Shown in pieces: positions 33,682 to 42,652 of a stretch of 64,000 nucleotides of DNA. A program made the position numbers and the translations under genes. The first letter of the stretch is position 1. Every line of letters begins with the position of its first letter. Below the pieces are notes generated by a model that was given only the letters and a program-made list of their open reading frames with translations, was not told the origin of the DNA and ran no database searches. Source of the stretch: Actinobaculum sp. oral taxon 183 str. F0552 (GTDB lineage: Bacteria > Actinomycetota > Actinomycetes > Actinomycetales > Actinomycetaceae). The stretch lies in assembly GCF_000466165.1 (NCBI RefSeq), contig NZ_KE951472.1:1-64000 (forward strand). The letters run 5' to 3'.

Positions 33682-33853
33682 TGTCTGTTCCTCCCGTGAG
33701 CGTCGGTGGCCTGTGAGCAAAGATAATAGCACCGGACTCCGATACCGACGGGGCGTCGTCCGCGGCCGAGAGGCCGGGGCATTTCGGAATGAGTTACGTT
33801 ACGGGCTGCCGCCCTGCCCCGAAGAGCTCGAATCGATGAAACCGCTCGCCAAT

Positions 33854-33894
33854 AGGCTGGTTCTCGGCGGGGCGAACTCGCCGAGAACCAGCCT
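33854..33894 (-). terminator. 16-bp perfect hairpin after copA
   Basis: Arms 33854-33869 and 33879-33894 are perfectly complementary with a 9-base loop. It lies 53 bp past the copA stop in a gap of 265 bp that also contains the helicase promoter. Confidence 0.65.
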
Positions 33895-33946
33895 GGGTTG
33901 TCGTCCTCCGTCGATCCGGGGTCTTGGGAGGGCGCCTATATATGCC

Positions 33947-36406
33947 TTACGCTTTACGCAGTCTGAGCGAGTTGCCGACCACGATCACCGAGGAGCTGGC
34001 CATGGCCGCCGCTGCCAGGCCCGGGACGATCACACCGAAGACGGCCAACGGAATGGCGATTACGTTGTAACCGAACGCCCACACCAGATTCTCCTTGATG
34101 ATCCGGAGGGTTCGGGCCGAGATCCTCAACGCCGCGCCGATCGTGCGCACGTCGGAATTCACGATCGTCACATCCGAGGCGGCTTTGGCCACGTCGGTCC
34201 CCGATCCCATGGCGATCGACAGGTCGGCTCCGGCCAGGGCGGCGGCGTCGTTCACACCGTCTCCCACCATCGCGACCGTCCTGCCTTCGGCGTGGAGGCC
34301 TTCGACGACGGCGAGCTTGCCCTCGGGCAGGACGCCCGCCCGAACGTCGTCGACGCCTGCTTGTGCGGCGATGGCACGTGCCGTCGCCTCATTGTCGCCG
34401 GTCACGAGAATCGGCCTCAGGCCTAGGTCCTTGAGCTCCGCGACGGCTTCGGGGGTCTCGGTGCGGAGGGTGTCGCGCACGGCGAAGATCCCCAGAAGCC
34501 TCCCGTCGAGGCTGACGCCCACAAGGCTCGCTCCGGCCTCGGAAGGCGCCGCCGCGGCGGTAGCGGCCAGGCCGTGCGAACCGTCGGCGCCCTCCGGTGC
34601 GGCCATATCCGCTGCATCCGCGCTTTCGTCTCGGCACCTGACCCCGAGCGACTCGAGCCATGTCAGGCTTCCGGCGTGAACGACTCGGCCGTCCACCCGG
34701 CCGGAGATCCCGTGACCGGCCGCCGCCGCGGCATCGACCACCGGCGTGGGGGCTATGCTGCGTTCCCGGGCGTAGTCGACGATCGCCCTGGCGATGGGAT
34801 GCTCGGAGCCGCGTTCGATCCCGGCTGCCAGAGCCACGAGCTCGTCCATGTCCCCGTCCAGAAGCCGGACGTCGGCGACGCCCATGGCCCCGGTCGTGAT
34901 CGTCCCGGTCTTGTCGAAGATGATCGTGTCCGCGGCGTGGGCGCTCTCCAGGATCTCGGGGCCCTTGATGAGAGCCCCCAGCTTCGAGGCGCGCCCCGAC
35001 CCCACCAGCAGGGCGGTCGGCGTCGCCAAACCGAGGGCACACGGGCAGGCGACCACCAACACGGTGATCGCGCTGGCCAGAGCCATCTCCAGCGGGTTGC
35101 CGAGGGCTAGGCGGACCGCGAAGGTCGCCGCCGCGATCGCGATGACCGCAGGCACGAAGACGGCCGAAATGCGGTCGGCGATCCGCTGGACGGGGGCCTT
35201 GCCCGTCTGCGCCTCCGTCAGAAGCCGCCCCATCTGGGCGAGGGTCGTCTCCTCGCCCACGCGCGTGGCCCGGACCGTCAGCACACCGTAGGTGTTGACA
35301 GTCGCTCCCGTCACGCTCGCCCCCGCGCTGACGTCGACCGGAACCGACTCGCCGGTCAGGAGCGAGGCGTCGACGGCCGAGGCGCCGTCGAGGACCACGC
35401 CGTCGGTTGCCACCTTCTCTCCCGGGCGGACGAGGAACTCGTCTCCGACCTCGATGCTCCCGGCTTCCACGACCTCCTCGACGGCGGTGCCGTCGGCCCG
35501 GCGCACGCGCGTCGCCTCCTGCGCTCCGAGCGAGAGAAGCGACCTCAGCGCGTCGCCGGCCGAACGCCGCGACCGCGCCTCCAGCCACCTCCCCAGCAGC
35601 AGGAAGGTCACGATCATCGCGGCGGTCTCGAAGTACAGGTGCGGCCGGCCCGCGTGCCCGAGGCCGTGGATGCCCGTCATGTGCATTGTGTAGCCGAACT
35701 CTCCGGCCCCGCCGACCAGCAGGGCCCACAGGCTCCACCCCATGGAGGCGACGATGCCCAGCGAGACCAGAGTGTCCATCGTCGTCGAGCCGTGCCGGCC
35801 TGCCCGCCACGCCGCCCGGTGGAACGGCCAGGCGCACCACAGAGCGACCGGGACCGACAGCGCCCCGAGGAACCACTGCCAACCGGAGAACTGCCAGGCC
35901 GGCGTCATGGAAACCGCGACGATCGGCGCCGACAGAGCCAGAGAGACGAAGAAACGACGCCGGAGGTCGGCCACGCGGGCGGACGAGGCCCGAGCGGCGG
36001 CGGCTTCCGCTTCGGCGGCGTCCACACCGGCGGACGCCTCACGCTGCCCGTCGGCTCCCACTCGGATGCGGCGCAGCACCGTGGCACCGTACCCGGCCTT
36101 CACCACCGTTCCGACGAGGATCGAATCCTCGACGTCTTCGGCCTGCGGTGACAGCTCGACGCGAGCCTTCTCCGTCGCTAAGTTGACGACCGCCGTGACT
36201 CCCGGAAGCTTGCCCAGCTTCTTCTCGACCCGGGCGACGCACGAGGCGCAGGTCATCCCCGAGATCGCCAGTTCGACCTCGACGGCCGGGGCCGCGGAGC
36301 CGTCAGTCTGAAGGGAGGCGTCCTGGCGGGACGTGAGGGGCAGGGCGGGCGCAGCGCCCCCGGAACCAGGGGCTCGACCTGTGGCTTCGAGAGGATCATC
36401 GACCAT
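33947..36406 (-). CDS. copA: Copper-transporting P1B-type ATPase
   Basis: 819 residues from the ATG at 36406 (GAAGGAAAC upstream). One N-terminal metal-binding domain with GMTCASC at 50-56. Eight-helix P1B layout with the CPC metal motif in VVACPCALGLATP near 455, phosphorylation motif DKTGT near 497, HP motif in GSEHPIARAI, and hinge MVGDGVNDAAAL near 713. It exports Cu(I) from the cytoplasm. The Ala/Gly-rich first 40 residues are unusual filler. It follows copZ by 100 bp on the same strand, with a hairpin between. Confidence 0.95.
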   Translation of the reverse strand: MVDDPLEATGRAPGSGGAAPALPLTSRQDASLQTDGSAAPAVEVELAISGMTCASCVARVEKKLGKLPGVTAVVNLATEKARVELSPQAEDVEDSILVGTVVKAGYGATVLRRIRVGADGQREASAGVDAAEAEAAAARASSARVADLRRRFFVSLALSAPIVAVSMTPAWQFSGWQWFLGALSVPVALWCAWPFHRAAWRAGRHGSTTMDTLVSLGIVASMGWSLWALLVGGAGEFGYTMHMTGIHGLGHAGRPHLYFETAAMIVTFLLLGRWLEARSRRSAGDALRSLLSLGAQEATRVRRADGTAVEEVVEAGSIEVGDEFLVRPGEKVATDGVVLDGASAVDASLLTGESVPVDVSAGASVTGATVNTYGVLTVRATRVGEETTLAQMGRLLTEAQTGKAPVQRIADRISAVFVPAVIAIAAATFAVRLALGNPLEMALASAITVLVVACPCALGLATPTALLVGSGRASKLGALIKGPEILESAHAADTIIFDKTGTITTGAMGVADVRLLDGDMDELVALAAGIERGSEHPIARAIVDYARERSIAPTPVVDAAAAAGHGISGRVDGRVVHAGSLTWLESLGVRCRDESADAADMAAPEGADGSHGLAATAAAAPSEAGASLVGVSLDGRLLGIFAVRDTLRTETPEAVAELKDLGLRPILVTGDNEATARAIAAQAGVDDVRAGVLPEGKLAVVEGLHAEGRTVAMVGDGVNDAAALAGADLSIAMGSGTDVAKAASDVTIVNSDVRTIGAALRISARTLRIIKENLVWAFGYNVIAIPLAVFGVIVPGLAAAAMASSSVIVVGNSLRLRKA

Positions 36407-36463
36407 TCTCGTTTCCTTCTCTTTTGAGTTCGGCGCATGGCACCGGATCGTCCTGTGCCGCTT

Positions 36464-36498
36464 CCGGGGCTGACCGGGTGGAAGCCGGCCAGCCCCGG
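36464..36498 (-). promoter_or_regulatory. Intercistronic hairpin between copZ and copA
   Basis: Arms CCGGGGCTG (36464-36472) and CAGCCCCGG (36490-36498), 17-base spacer. It begins 9 bp past the copZ stop. It could end part of the transcripts or protect the copZ message, giving more chaperone than pump. Confidence 0.45.
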
Positions 36499-36506
36499 GT
36501 GGGGCA

Positions 36507-36743
36507 TCAGCGCACGACGGATTCCAGGGTGTAATCGCCCGCTTCGGAGACCGCCTCGCGCAGGGTCTCGTCGGGGATGTCGTTGTTCGTGTACACGAGC
36601 ACTTTCGAGACACCGCCCTTGGCGAGGGTGACCGAGACGTTGACGACGCCGTCGAGGGCCTCCAGCTCCTCGGTCACGTGAGTCACGCAGTGCCCGCAGG
36701 TCAGGCCTGTGACGCCGAGCTCGATGGTGCGGTCGAATGCCAT
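36507..36743 (-). CDS. copZ: Copper chaperone CopZ-like (HMA domain)
   Basis: 78 residues, a single heavy-metal-associated domain with the GLTCGHC site at 13-19 and the usual beta-alpha-beta-beta-alpha-beta pattern (GVVNVSVTLAKGGVSKVLVYTNNDIPDETLREAVSEAGDYTLESV). It carries Cu(I) in the cytoplasm and hands it to CopA, coded next. Start ATG at 36743 follows AAAGGAG. No CsoR gene is adjacent, so the copper sensor must be elsewhere. Confidence 0.92.
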   Translation of the reverse strand: MAFDRTIELGVTGLTCGHCVTHVTEELEALDGVVNVSVTLAKGGVSKVLVYTNNDIPDETLREAVSEAGDYTLESVVR

Positions 36744-36937
36744 GGATACTCTCCTTTACTAGTGACGTTGGGGTAAACGTACGACGGAGCGGAATATTTC
36801 TGGTGAAAAAGTGGCGAAGCAGCCACCCGTCGATCCGACTGGAACGGGCCTACTGCGCGTGAGCCGGGTGGATGGCTCCGCCTTCAGGATCCGGCCTGCC
36901 GTGCGCGCGTAGGAGGATCCAACGGCCCCGGACCGGC

Positions 36938-38293
36938 TCAGCCGAAACGCTGCGCCGCCCAGTCGGGAATCGATTCACGGGGGAAGAACGTCAGTTCCTC
37001 CTCCCAGTCGTGAGAGGTGATGGCGTCCGCGAACGGCGGTTCGTCCTCGAATTCGAGGTTGACGATTGACTCGCCGTCGGGCCTGCACTCCAGGATCAAA
37101 GTCAGCGGCGCACCCCGGTGGAGGTTGGCGTGGGTGGCTTTGAGCCGTCCCATGTACTGTACGAGGGCGGTCGGAAGATCGGGCGAGGGAACGGATTCCC
37201 CCTCGACCATCGCACTGGCGGTGAAATTCACCCGTGTGCCGACGATCTGCATGACGATCCTGGCCTCGGACCATCCGTGCGGGGCCGTCATGCCCACGAT
37301 CGAATGGATCTCGCGCGTGAGCATGCCCGGATTGTCGTTGCTGCGCTCCTGGGTGGGGACCAGGGTTATCGCCTCGCGGTCCGCCATGTCCCAGGACATC
37401 GTCCGCACTTCGCGGGTCTGCTCGTCTGTGATGTCCTCGGAGGGGGCGTTGACCAGGTAGACGCCCGGCCCGTAGCGGTGGAAGCCCTTGCCTTGGGCGT
37501 ACAGGCCGTCCACGAACACTGCCACGGCCTGAGCGTAGAGAGTGCTATCTTCGTCGCGCATGAGGCGGACGAGCCTGCAGGGGATCTCGCTGACCCTGCC
37601 GAGCAGCTCGTTCTCGTAGATGTCGAGGCCATCGTGGTACTCGATTCGCTTCGCCCATAGGCCCGAGGGGAGCCTCTCGAAGCCCTCCTCCGGGGGTTCG
37701 CTGGGGAAGACGAGCGTGACCGCGTCGGGAATGGGACCCTGCGCCTCGACCTCGACCGGGACGATGCCCCAGTCCCGGTCGACGACCGGGCCGATGAGTT
37801 GGGAGGGGGCCTCGGCCTGGAAGGTTCCCTTCGCCAAGGTCTCCCACCCCCAGGCGATGCCGTGGTAGACGCCGCGCAGCTCCGGTGTCCGGTTCCCGGG
37901 GTGGAAGCGCCACAGTTTGGCTCCCGCAGCCAGACGGGCCGGCTCGATCCACATGAGCGGCGTCTCCACGCCGGCCGCCTCCGCGATCCCCGTGCCGTCG
38001 TACGGCGGATATTCGGTGATGCCGCCCAGGAAGCTGTCGGGATGCAACGCGCCGACTGCACGGCGTACGTGGACGAAGGGGTGCGCGGGAGCGTGGAGGA
38101 CGTCGATGGGCTCGTCGGGCGAGAAGAGCGAATACTCACCCGAACACTGGAAGAGGTCGATGAGGTCGGCGACCTCCGTGACGTTCTGGGCATCTCCGGC
38201 GTTCACGGCCAGTCCGAAGAAATGGTCGAATCCGCCGTCCAAATACGTTTCTGCTTGGAGTTCGGTTATCAATTGTTGGTAGACGACGCTCAT
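36938..38293 (-). CDS. Unknown 451-residue protein
   Basis: 451 residues, no signal peptide or membrane segment. Notable patches: GGITEYPPYDGTGIAEAAG, RFHPGNRTPELRGVYHGIAWGWETLAKG, GERLPSGLWAKRIEYHDGLDIYENELLG-like middle part, YGPGVYLVNAPSEDITDEQTREVRTMSWDMADREAITLVPTQE, and an acidic, aromatic C-terminus (FEDEPPFADAITSHDWEEELTFFPRESIPDWA). The C-terminal W-x-x-E-L-x-x-FP-R...P-x-W pattern is reminiscent of immunity proteins of polymorphic toxins, but this is weak. Single gene between copZ and dedA, with room for its own promoter. I do not recognise the family. Confidence 0.7.
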   Translation of the reverse strand: MSVVYQQLITELQAETYLDGGFDHFFGLAVNAGDAQNVTEVADLIDLFQCSGEYSLFSPDEPIDVLHAPAHPFVHVRRAVGALHPDSFLGGITEYPPYDGTGIAEAAGVETPLMWIEPARLAAGAKLWRFHPGNRTPELRGVYHGIAWGWETLAKGTFQAEAPSQLIGPVVDRDWGIVPVEVEAQGPIPDAVTLVFPSEPPEEGFERLPSGLWAKRIEYHDGLDIYENELLGRVSEIPCRLVRLMRDEDSTLYAQAVAVFVDGLYAQGKGFHRYGPGVYLVNAPSEDITDEQTREVRTMSWDMADREAITLVPTQERSNDNPGMLTREIHSIVGMTAPHGWSEARIVMQIVGTRVNFTASAMVEGESVPSPDLPTALVQYMGRLKATHANLHRGAPLTLILECRPDGESIVNLEFEDEPPFADAITSHDWEEELTFFPRESIPDWAAQRFG

Positions 38294-38440
38294 GGCGATT
38301 CCCTGGATGTATAGATCGGCCCGGCATCCCGTGGTGCCTTGGTCTTCACTCTACAGCTGAAAATCGCCGTTGTCGCCGGATAATGGACGAATGGGGACTA
38401 TTGCAATACCCCGTGGAGTCTATTCCAACATCCTGGACGC

Positions 38441-39121
38441 TCACTCGGAGACGTCTGCACTCTTGGCGTTGCGATTCGCCCGCAGACGAAGTGCAACCCA
38501 CACGATGAGGGCGAGGACCACGAGAACGATGACGATTTTCGTGAAGACGCTGATGTAGCCCTCCACTTTGGTCCAGTTGCTGCCGAGTGCATAGCCGGCG
38601 TAGATGAGGACGGTGTTCCAGATGGCCGATCCTGCGGTCGTCAAAGCAGTGAACTTCCAGAAGGCCATGCGCGTCACGCCCGCCGGTATCGATATCAGCG
38701 ATCGGAAGATGGGGATCATGCGGCCGAAGAACACCGTCCACATGCCCCGGCGGTCGAAGAACGCCTCCGTGCGCTCGATGTCCTCCGTCCTGACCAGGGG
38801 GAGTTTGCCCATGAGCCAGCGGGTGCGCTCGCGGCCCAGGAGCACCCCGACCCCGTAGAGAGCCCAGGCCCCGATGACCGAGCCGGCCGTGCACCACAGG
38901 ATCGCGCCGATCAAAGTGAAGTTGCCGGAATTCGAGCCGGCTGAGAATCCGGTCAGAGGCAGGATCACCTCTGAGGGCAGTGGAGGGAAGAGATTCTCCA
39001 GCGCGATGAGCGAGGCGGCTCCCAGGCCGCCGAGCCTGTCGATGACGTCAACCGCCCAGCCGGCGAAGCCGGAGAGGCCCTGCGGATCCGTCGAGGCCGC
39101 CGCGGCTATGAATCGAATCAA
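38441..39121 (-). CDS. DedA-family membrane protein
   Basis: 226 residues, TTG start at 39121 with AAGGAG six bases upstream. DedA features: LIALENLFPPLPSEVILPLTGF (the E-x-P-x-P-x-E pattern of the first re-entrant segment), then FFDRRGMWTVFFGRMIPIFRSLISIPAGVTRM (F-G-R-x-I-P-x-x-R-x-x-x-x-x-P-A-G) and two C-terminal helices. Family members are membrane transporters, some of them lipid flippases (undecaprenyl phosphate or others), dependent on the proton gradient. It lies 200 bp downstream of purB on the same strand but has its own ribosome site. Confidence 0.92.
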   Translation of the reverse strand: MIRFIAAAASTDPQGLSGFAGWAVDVIDRLGGLGAASLIALENLFPPLPSEVILPLTGFSAGSNSGNFTLIGAILWCTAGSVIGAWALYGVGVLLGRERTRWLMGKLPLVRTEDIERTEAFFDRRGMWTVFFGRMIPIFRSLISIPAGVTRMAFWKFTALTTAGSAIWNTVLIYAGYALGSNWTKVEGYISVFTKIVIVLVVLALIVWVALRLRANRNAKSADVSE

Positions 39122-39321
39122 GGTGTCTCCTTATGCTCGTTTAGCTCAACGCTGACTGAATGCCTTGAACAGTTTCGCATCCGCGCTTGAGGAATGCCTC
39201 GCATTCGCGTGTGATGCTTGTCCCTCCACCATGGGCGTGCCCGACGCCGAGGACTCCGACGAAGGGAGGCGGTTCGACTGACGCTCGCTGGCCAGGCGTC
39301 TCCGGTCAGCTCCGGGGCCGG

Positions 39322-40740
39322 CTACTCCGGTTGGCCGGCTTTGTCCAGGTATGCCACGAGTTGGGCGGCCAGGCCCGTGTAGGCGCCGGGCGTCAGCGAA
39401 GAGAGCCGGGCGGCGACGTCGTCGGGCATGCCGAGGGACGCGATCGCTTCGCGCATGTCCTGGGCTGTGACCGTTCGCCCGCGCGTCAGTTCCTTGAGGC
39501 GCTCGTAGGCGTTGCCCATGCCGGTCGCCCCCGCCAGGCCCGCGGCGCGCATCGCCTGCTGGATCGGCTCGGCCAGGACCTCCCACGAGGCGTCCAGATC
39601 CGCGGCGAGCTTCGCAGGGTTCGGCTCGACGCCGGCCAGGCCGCGGACGAGGTTGTCGAAGGCCAGAAGCGAATGCCCCAGCGCCGCGCCGACATTGCGC
39701 TGGGTCGTCGAATCCGTGAGGTCGCGCTGCATCCGGGACGTCACGAGCGTGGCGGCCAGCGTCTCCAGCAGAGCCGAGGATATCTCCAGGTTCGCCTCCG
39801 CGTTCTCGAAGCGGATCGGGTTGACCTTGTGAGGCATCGTCGAGGAGCCGGTCGACCCTTGAGCCGCCAGCCTCTGGTGGAAGTAGTCCAGCGAGATGTA
39901 GGTCCACATGTCGGTCGCCAGATTGTGCGCGATCCGGTTGGCGTGGGCGACGTCGGCGTACAGGTCGGCCTGCCAGTCGTGCGGCTCGATCTGCGTGGTG
40001 AGCGGATTCCACACCAATCCCAGGCTCTCGACGAAGGCCCGGGAGAGCGCCGGCCAGTCGGCTTCCGGGACCGCGACGACGTGGGCGCCGAAGGTCCCCG
40101 TCGCACCGTTGAGCTTGCCCAGGTACTCGGCGCCCTGGACGCGGCGGATCTGCCGCGACAGCCGTGCGGCGAAGACGGCCATCTCCTTGCCGACCGTCGT
40201 CGGAGTGGCCGTCTGCCCGTGCGTGTGGGAGAGCATGGGCAGGCCGGCGTGCTGACGCGCCAGAGCCGCCAGGGCGTCGGCCAGGGCTCGGGCTGCGGGA
40301 AGCCACACCTGCTCGATCGCCCCCTTGATGCACAGCGCATAGGCGAGATTGTTGACGTCTTCGCTCGTGCAGAAGGCGTGGACCATGTCGCTCAGAGCCG
40401 GCAGGACCGTTGCAGGGCCGAGGGTGGCCGGCGCTGCGTCGAGACGCCATCTGATGAAGTATTCGACCGCCTTGACGTCGTGGCGGGTCTCCGACTCGAT
40501 CGCGGCGAGTTCTGCCACCTCGGCCTGTCCGAACGAGGTGGGGATGGACCGCAGGAAGCGCGTGTCGTCTTTGTCGACGACCGGAGCGCCGGGGACGACG
40601 CCTTCGCGGGACAGGAAGATGAGCCACTCGATCTCGACTCGGATGCGTTCGCGATTGAGGGCGGCTTCGGAAAGATAGGCGGTCAGCGGGGTGGTGGTGG
40701 CGCGGTAGCGTCCGTCGAGGGGGCCGAGAGCGAAAGTCAT
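39322..40740 (-). CDS. purB: Adenylosuccinate lyase
   Basis: 472 residues. Catalyses two steps of purine synthesis (SAICAR to AICAR and adenylosuccinate to AMP). The fumarase/aspartase superfamily signature GSSTMPHKVNPIRFEN lies near residue 295-310, and HTHGQTATPTTVGKEM carries the catalytic-base His region. N-terminus FALGPLDGRYR is typical of the E. coli-like group. ATG at 40740 has a -10 element at the leaderless distance. Divergent from the small coiled-coil gene at 40862. Confidence 0.95.
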   Translation of the reverse strand: MTFALGPLDGRYRATTTPLTAYLSEAALNRERIRVEIEWLIFLSREGVVPGAPVVDKDDTRFLRSIPTSFGQAEVAELAAIESETRHDVKAVEYFIRWRLDAAPATLGPATVLPALSDMVHAFCTSEDVNNLAYALCIKGAIEQVWLPAARALADALAALARQHAGLPMLSHTHGQTATPTTVGKEMAVFAARLSRQIRRVQGAEYLGKLNGATGTFGAHVVAVPEADWPALSRAFVESLGLVWNPLTTQIEPHDWQADLYADVAHANRIAHNLATDMWTYISLDYFHQRLAAQGSTGSSTMPHKVNPIRFENAEANLEISSALLETLAATLVTSRMQRDLTDSTTQRNVGAALGHSLLAFDNLVRGLAGVEPNPAKLAADLDASWEVLAEPIQQAMRAAGLAGATGMGNAYERLKELTRGRTVTAQDMREAIASLGMPDDVAARLSSLTPGAYTGLAAQLVAYLDKAGQPE

Positions 40741-40746
40741 GCGGAT

Positions 40747-40752
40747 ATTGTT
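40747..40752 (-). promoter_or_regulatory. Probable -10 element (AACAAT) of purB, leaderless
   Basis: On the minus strand AACAAT, six bases (ATCCGC), then the ATG at 40740. No ribosome site lies between. Confidence 0.5.
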
Positions 40753-40861
40753 CCACGGTCATGGCGAGGGATACCCATTGTTCCTGCCCTGTGAGACCGA
40801 TAGCCTCAAATCCGGCTAAGTCCGATCTTGCCGTGGATAACGAGAGGAAACGAGGAGTTTC

Positions 40862-41173
40862 ATGTCCGAAGTCGCCGAACGGGCCCAACGTCTGAACGAA
40901 GCGAGAGAGCTGGAGGAGAGCGCCGACAGGATGGAGGAGTCAGTGAAGGGGCTCCTGGAGATGAACATGACGGAGGCGATGAGCAACGCGGCGAAGGGAA
41001 TGCCGGGAACCTCGCTGGGAAAGCAGTCCTATGAGCTCGGGGTGGCATTGGACGCGAGGAACCGGGAATTCGCCGAGACGCTGATGGCACACGTCCGGCA
41101 GACGCGGGAAGCGGTGGCCAGGATACGCCGGGAGGTGGCGGCGGAGGAGAAGGCCGAAGACGTCGAGATGTAG
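40862..41173 (+). CDS. Small helical protein, unknown function
   Basis: 103 residues, ATG at 40862 with GAGGAG upstream. The whole sequence is charged and helical (ERAQRLNEARELEESADRMEESVKGLLEMNMTEAMSN... and NREFAETLMAHVRQTREAVARIRREVAAEEKAEDVEM), so it is likely a helical hairpin or coiled coil of about 100 residues. That size fits the WXG100 superfamily, but there is no WxG turn; the middle turn is KGMPGTSLGK. Unknown function; divergent from purB. Confidence 0.65.
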   Translation: MSEVAERAQRLNEARELEESADRMEESVKGLLEMNMTEAMSNAAKGMPGTSLGKQSYELGVALDARNREFAETLMAHVRQTREAVARIRREVAAEEKAEDVEM

Positions 41174-41272
41174 CCCGACCTCGCCTCATACGCAGGCTTG
41201 CAGGCTTCGGTTCGCCGCAGGCCTACCCTCGCAGCCCGCGCCCGGACGGATCGGGAGGCGGGCTGCGACTGC

Positions 41273-42163
41273 CTACGCGTAGGCTGATGCCTCTCGGACC
41301 GTCTGCCGGCCGTAAGCCCCTCCGAAGAGGGCCGCGTGGACGATGAGGATGTGCAGGCGGTGGAGCCCGACGCGCTCGCGCCAGCCGTCGGCGAGCGGAG
41401 AGGCTTCGTCGTAGGCGGCGTATATCCGGTCGGTGAAAGGAGCGCCGAACACGGTGAGCTGGGCGAGGTCGGATTCGGCGTGCCCTCCCTGCGACGCAGG
41501 GTCGATGAGGACGGCCACGCAACCGCCCTCTCCGGTGCGGCGCCCTTCGGCTTCCCGTTCTGCGGCGCCCACCGCGCCGCGTGCGGCCGACTCGCGCGTC
41601 GCCCAGTAGAGGTTGCCCGACCACAGGTCTCCGTGGAGGAGAGCGGCGTCCGTGTGGACGAGCGCGGGCTGGGGAGCGTCGAACGCGCCTTCGCGCAGGC
41701 GATCGGCCAGCCGATGGAGGACGCGGGCGCCGTCCTCGTCGATTGAGCCGTTGGCCCTCGCCGCGGAGAGGTAGGCGAGCAGACGGTCTTCAGCGTAGAA
41801 CTCGCCGAAGCTGCGCGGACGTGAATCCGGAGCGACCAGGGGAAGGGGCGCGGCGCCCATGACGCCGTCGCCGGTTCGCCCGCCGTGGACGAGCCCTGCC
41901 GGCGCCTGCCCGAAGACACGCGATCCTTCGGGGCAGTGTGCGTGAGTGACGGCGAGGCGGCGGGCGAATTCCTCTGCTGCGCTTGCCGATGGCGACGCGG
42001 GGGAGAGAAGCGCCGTATCGAGCCGGCTCCCCCTCGGAGAGGAATGGGACAGCAGCCGGACGACCGGTGCGCCTCCGGCCCGGGCCGCTCGGGCGAGGTC
42101 GTTCAGACCCGCCGCTTCGGCTGCGATGGCGGCTGGCGTGCCGCGCTTGGTGAAGGCTGCCAT
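41273..42163 (-). CDS. Fructosamine kinase family protein
   Basis: 296 residues if the ATG at 42163 is used (a -10 element CATGAT stands six bases before it); an in-frame ATG lies 18 bp upstream. The kinase core is plain: PALVHTDAALLHGDLWSGNLYWA (catalytic loop HGDLWSGN) and VAVLIDPASQGGHAESDLAQLTVFG (the DP-AxxGxxExDLAxxxLFG metal-binding stretch). These enzymes phosphorylate ketosamines or related glycated amines inside the cell. The N-lobe is Ala-rich, with the usual start FTKRGTP. Divergent from the small secreted-type protein gene at 42335. Confidence 0.85.
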   Translation of the reverse strand: MAAFTKRGTPAAIAAEAAGLNDLARAARAGGAPVVRLLSHSSPRGSRLDTALLSPASPSASAAEEFARRLAVTHAHCPEGSRVFGQAPAGLVHGGRTGDGVMGAAPLPLVAPDSRPRSFGEFYAEDRLLAYLSAARANGSIDEDGARVLHRLADRLREGAFDAPQPALVHTDAALLHGDLWSGNLYWATRESAARGAVGAAEREAEGRRTGEGGCVAVLIDPASQGGHAESDLAQLTVFGAPFTDRIYAAYDEASPLADGWRERVGLHRLHILIVHAALFGGAYGRQTVREASAYA

Positions 42164-42169
42164 GACTCC

Positions 42170-42175
42170 ATCATG
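42170..42175 (-). promoter_or_regulatory. Possible -10 element (CATGAT) of the fructosamine-kinase gene
   Basis: On the minus strand CATGAT, six bases (GGAGTC), then the ATG at 42163. A weaker match than the others; a start 18 bp upstream would rule it out. Confidence 0.35.
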
Positions 42176-42334
42176 GCCCATCCGCGGCAGACTCGAGAAC
42201 TACAGGATTCCTGCCGGGGGATTGTTTCCCGGAGGAGATTACCCGCAGACTCTCTCTTGAGGTGCTTCCTTCCGAAACCTTAGGGTGGATGAACTCGGTT
42301 CGGAAGGGACGGAGTTTCCACGGGAAGGTGACAT

Positions 42335-42640
42335 ATGTCTGAACTATACGCCGATTTGGACAGCATAGGGACTGCTGCGACGAACGCGAGCAGCGCCGCC
42401 GGATACGCCGGTGACATGAATGTCAGCGACGGGCTGAGCGGCGTCTCGACCGCCATGCAAGGAGGATCTTCAGGAAGCTCCGCCACATCGGCGGGAACCT
42501 ACATGGATGATCTCGCCAAAAAGCTTTCTGACGGATTGACCGAGTACTCCGAAGCCTTGACGTCCGCTAAGAACGATTATAGTAATACTGATGAGTCAGT
42601 ATCGATTGATTTCACAAATTTTGACAGTAAGATGCAGTGA
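42335..42640 (+). CDS. Small WXG100-like / DUF6507-type secreted helical protein
   Basis: 101 residues, ATG at 42335 (GGAAGGTGAC upstream). Two helices (LYADLDSIGTAATNASSAAGYAG and TYMDDLAKKLSDGLTEYSEALTSAKNDYSNTDES) joined by a Ser/Gly/Met-rich turn. Length and helical hairpin match small type VII (ESX) partners. It has no signal peptide. It lies 12 bp before the large effector gene and is presumably its export partner. A Y-x-x-x-D/E export signal is not sharply visible (candidate YSEAL), so secretion is inference. Confidence 0.7.
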   Translation: MSELYADLDSIGTAATNASSAAGYAGDMNVSDGLSGVSTAMQGGSSGSSATSAGTYMDDLAKKLSDGLTEYSEALTSAKNDYSNTDESVSIDFTNFDSKMQ

Positions 42641-42652
42641 AAGGTAAATATA

